Assembly: GCA_963713035.1 (NCBI GenBank)
Contig: CAVQKB010000006.1
Span: forward strand, 222,602 to 286,601
DNA: 64,000 nt
Reading direction: 5' to 3'
DNA from: Nocardioides_B sp963713035
Lineage (GTDB): Bacteria > Actinomycetota > Actinomycetes > Propionibacteriales > Nocardioidaceae
Both the position numbers and the translations under genes were made by a program. Shown here one piece after another: positions 61,252 through 64,000 of the stretch. Below the pieces are notes generated by a model. It did no database searches. It had not been told where the DNA came from and was given only the letters and a program-made list of their open reading frames with translations. Each line of letters begins with the position of its first letter. Position 1 is the first letter of the stretch.

Positions 61252-62067
61252 GGGGCCGACGGTACTCCAGGGACCTGGTCGTCCTCGGCGCTGACCCGGT
61301 CGGCCTCGTCGCGGCACCAGCGGGTCCACAGGAACACCGCGAAGGCACCGAAGACCCACCACTCCACGGCGTAGAGCAGGTTGCGCAGCGCGGTGAAGGT
61401 GTCGGGCTCCGGCAGGGACGCCGGGGTCACCGCGCTCCAAGCCGGTCTCCTGCGGCTGCTCGGCGATGACGTAGCCGCCGTACAGGTCCTGGTCGACCTT
61501 CTGGATGGCGTCCGCGATCCGCAGCTCGGGGAGGACGTCGTCGGTCGGATCCGCGTCGCGGAGGCTGGAGCCCTCGCCCGGCTGCAGCCAGCCGGTCACG
61601 TCGACAGCGCCCGTGGGGGCCGCCGGCGCCGCGGATACCTGCGCCACCCAGCCGCGGACGACCAGCATCGCGGCTGCTCCCTCCCCGTCCCCGTCGGCAC
61701 AGGCGCTGGGCCCGGCATCCGCGGCGCAGACCTCGACCGGGGTCACGGCCCAGTAGCCGTCCCGCCCCGCGAGCGTGCGGTCCGCGACGTACACGGTGGA
61801 CGACGGCAGCCAGTGGCCGCGGAAGGCGACCGGTCGACCCACCGAGTCACCGGGGAAGGCGGCGTCCGCGGACATCACCCGTTGCAGCGGACGCGGCGCG
61901 GCATCCGCCAACGAAGCGGCCTGGTCGGTCCGCGTGGTCTGCCACGCCTGGAACTGCCACAGTCCGAGGAGCACCGCGACGGTCGTGGCCGCCACGGCCA
62001 GCACGTGCAGGGCGAGCAGCCGTGGGGCGAGCAGCACGCGAACGAGCTCTCCGGGTCGGCCAGGCAC
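61248..62067 (-). pseudogene. SURF1 family cytochrome oxidase assembly protein, one extra base
   Basis: Intended length about 272 residues. Typical SURF1 layout: N-terminal helix (LLALHVLAVAATTVAVLLGLWQFQAW), periplasmic domain (RPVAFRGHWLPSSTVYVADR, GYWAVTPVEV, LVVRGWV) and C-terminal helix (LRNLLYAVEWWVFGAFAVFLWTRW). The span is 820 bases, one more than a multiple of three; the frame changes near 61437, where TGL meets AVTPASLPEPDTF. It should help cytochrome c oxidase maturation in the membrane. GTG at 62067. Confidence 0.86.
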
Positions 62068-62225
62068 GCTCCGAGCCTACGGTCGGGGGCCTGGCTCTCG
62101 GCGCCGGTCCCTCGGCCCGCCTCCACGAATCGGGCGAAACACCCCAGGGCGGCCGCTTCGCCGCTAGCCTCGAGGGTGCCCTCATGATCCGGATGCGGGC
62201 TGAGCAGGCACTGGAGAGATGACGC

Positions 62226-64000
62226 ATGGACCGCACCCGAGGCCACGGCCGTGGACTGGTGGAGGAGCTGCAGAGCAGCCACCGCTTCGTCATCAGCGTG
62301 CTCGTCTCAGTGCTGACGCTGAGCCTGCTCACCTCCGGCTACCTGATCCTGGTCAGCCAGCCCCGCCTGGCCTCCTACGTCGAGCTGACCCGACACGCGC
62401 GGGACGTGCACGACGGCATGTTGGACCAGGAGACCGGACTCCGGGCCTGGCTCGCCACCGGCGACGACACGTTCCTGGAGCCCTACACCGTTGGCCAGCG
62501 GGTCGCCGCCGTGTCGGCGGACGACCTGCTGGCCAACGTGGGCAGCGCACCCGACATCACTGACCACGTGTTGAAGATGCTGCTGGCCCGGGACCGATGG
62601 GGGGTCTGGGCCTCCAAGGCGGCCACGCTGAAGCTGACTGCCATCCAGCGCGAGGACGGCACCCTCGCCGACTTCCTGACGGAGGGTAAGGACCTCTTCG
62701 ACGAGTACCGCGTCGCCGAGGTGGCCAGCATCGCGCTGATCCGCCAGCGACGCGTGGAGGCGCTCGCGCGGCAGAACACCGCGCTCGTGCTCGTCCTGGC
62801 CAGCTACCTCGTGCTGCTCGCCGCCTCGGCCACCATCACCGTACGGCGCAGCCGGCGCCTGCGAGCGCGCGTGCTGGCACCGGTCGACGACATGCACACG
62901 ACCGTGGCGCTGTTGCGCGACGGCGATCTCTCCGCCCGGATGCAGCCCTCCAGCGTTCCCGAGATCGACGAGATCGGCACCGCCCTCGGCTCCTTGGCCG
63001 CGGAGCTGGAGCGTGCCGGTGACGAGGCGCAGGACCGAGAGATCCGGCTGGCTTTCCTCGCGAGCCGGTTCGAGACCGTCGTACGGGTCAGCCGGGAGAT
63101 CGCCGGCAGCCTGAGCATCCGCTACGTCTCGAGCACCGTCAGCGAGGCCTCGGCCGAGCTCCTCGGCACGACCACGATGCTCTGGCTGCGAGACTCCAAC
63201 CAGGACTTCCGGGCGGCGCACCGCAGCACCGACCCGCACGGGACCGTCCCGCCCGCCGACCTGGAGCCGACGGACCTGGTGCGCCGCGTCGCCGCGGACG
63301 CGGCCCCCATCACCGAGGACGGCGTCCGCGCCTACCCCCTCGTGCTCGCGGGCCTCGTCACCGCCGTGCTCGAGGTCGGCACCCCGGTCGTCGACGAGGA
63401 CACCGAGGCGGTGCTCGCCTCCCTGCTCTCCACTGCGGCAGCGGCCCTCGAGTCCGCTCACCTGCACAGCGCCGCGCGCGAGCTGGCCGACCACGACGGC
63501 CTCACCCGACTGCCCAACCGTCGCCGCTTCGAGAACGACATCGACAGCGAGTGGGACCGGTGCCGTCGCTACGGCCGTCCGCTGTCGCTGGTGATGGTCG
63601 ACCTCGACCACTTCAAGCGCCTCAACGACGAGCACGGCCACCTGCTCGGCGACGAGGTGCTGCGCCAGGTCGCGGGTGCGATCTCGGCCGTGATGCGCTC
63701 GACCGACACCGCCTACCGGTACGGCGGCGAGGAGCTCGTCGTGGTGCTGCGCGAGACTGCGCTCGAGGACGGCGCCGTGGTCGCCGAACGGATCCGTGCG
63801 GCCGTGGCATCGGTGCACCTGGCCGACAACCCCCGGATCAGCGTCTCCGCCTCCGCCGGCGTCGCCACCCGCACCGCCTCGATGTCACACCACAACGACC
63901 TGGTCGCGATGGCCGACCAGGCGCTCTACGAGGCCAAGCGCCTGGGCCGCGACCAGGTGGTCGTGCACGGCGCTCCTTCCACCTCCGCCGAGACGCTGTT
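62226..64000 (+). CDS. CHASE3-HAMP-GGDEF diguanylate cyclase, 3' end cut by window
   Basis: At least 591 residues, open to the last base. N-terminal membrane helix (FVISVLVSVLTLSLLTSGYLILV), outer CHASE3 domain with DQETGLRAWLATGDDTFLEPYT, second helix near 180-200, HAMP (LAPVDDMHTTVALLRDGDLSARM), GAF-like middle, then GGDEF domain (from about 415: DHDGLTRLPNRRRFENDID, MVDLDHFKRLNDEHGH, YGGEELVVVL). The active loop GGEEL is intact and an RSTD inhibitory site lies five residues before it, so it should make c-di-GMP with product inhibition. GGAGAG precedes the ATG. Confidence 0.93.
   Translation, partial: MDRTRGHGRGLVEELQSSHRFVISVLVSVLTLSLLTSGYLILVSQPRLASYVELTRHARDVHDGMLDQETGLRAWLATGDDTFLEPYTVGQRVAAVSADDLLANVGSAPDITDHVLKMLLARDRWGVWASKAATLKLTAIQREDGTLADFLTEGKDLFDEYRVAEVASIALIRQRRVEALARQNTALVLVLASYLVLLAASATITVRRSRRLRARVLAPVDDMHTTVALLRDGDLSARMQPSSVPEIDEIGTALGSLAAELERAGDEAQDREIRLAFLASRFETVVRVSREIAGSLSIRYVSSTVSEASAELLGTTTMLWLRDSNQDFRAAHRSTDPHGTVPPADLEPTDLVRRVAADAAPITEDGVRAYPLVLAGLVTAVLEVGTPVVDEDTEAVLASLLSTAAAALESAHLHSAARELADHDGLTRLPNRRRFENDIDSEWDRCRRYGRPLSLVMVDLDHFKRLNDEHGHLLGDEVLRQVAGAISAVMRSTDTAYRYGGEELVVVLRETALEDGAVVAERIRAAVASVHLADNPRISVSASAGVATRTASMSHHNDLVAMADQALYEAKRLGRDQVVVHGAPSTSAETL

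Overview
The window is a 64 kb piece of a high-GC actinobacterial chromosome, most likely a Nocardioides-type member of the Propionibacteriales. I infer this from the strong GC bias at third codon positions, the frequent GTG starts, the many 4-base start/stop overlaps, and actinobacterial families such as DUF5926, CrgA, FhaA/FhaB/PstP/PknA/PknB and a HspR-like regulator beside Hsp20. I saw no transposase, integrase, phage gene or CRISPR array.

Layout. 1-8.2 kb: 3' end of arginine deiminase, a truncated acetyltransferase copy, a GC-poorer orphan gene, a SEC-C/DUF5926 protein, an anti-sigma-type ATPase, a glycerophosphodiester phosphodiesterase with two 22-bp repeat arrays beside it, an AAA-type ATPase, a Fpg/Nei glycosylase, a rhodanese and Aat. 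8.2-17.4 kb: an EcsC protein, then a minus-strand run of overlapping genes for the lower leucine pathway (methylcrotonyl-CoA carboxylase beta and alpha subunits, HMG-CoA lyase) that continues into two sulfotransferase-like paralogues flanking an unknown protein; a divergent TetR gene and a palindromic operator lie upstream. 17.5-28.6 kb: VOC protein, photolyase-like protein, heterodimeric ABC exporter, GNAT, glutathione peroxidase, M13 peptidase, quinone oxidoreductase, GAF-ANTAR protein.

28.6-35 kb: M15 peptidase lipoprotein, molybdopterin oxidoreductase, fasciclin lipoprotein, and an alkane hydroxylation cluster (alkB-rubredoxin-TetR) with a readable promoter and operator. Nearly every gene here is broken by single-base shifts that leave conserved motifs intact. 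35-45.5 kb: signal peptidase I, small conserved proteins, HspR-like regulator with Hsp20, and an overlapping four-gene run (tyrosinase, DUF2182 membrane protein, cytosolic gluzincin-like protease, metallo-beta-lactamase-fold hydrolase), then lipA and tRNA-Leu(CAG).

46-58 kb holds the conserved cell-envelope signalling block fhaA-fhaB-pstP-rodA-pbpA-pknA-pknB, followed by DUF881, crgA, a rhomboid protease and ppiA. In many actinobacteria this block lies near the replication origin. The kinases, the phosphatase and the FHA proteins control the RodA/PbpA cell-wall synthase pair. 58-64 kb: a helical-repeat protein, an operon of SURF1, DUF3817, patatin and acyltransferase genes, and the start of a CHASE3-HAMP-GGDEF diguanylate cyclase cut off by the window end.

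At least eleven genes need about twenty single-base corrections to read through, including pbpA and pknA. I read most of these as assembly or sequencing indels rather than gene decay, and list them as frameshifted loci with their intended products.
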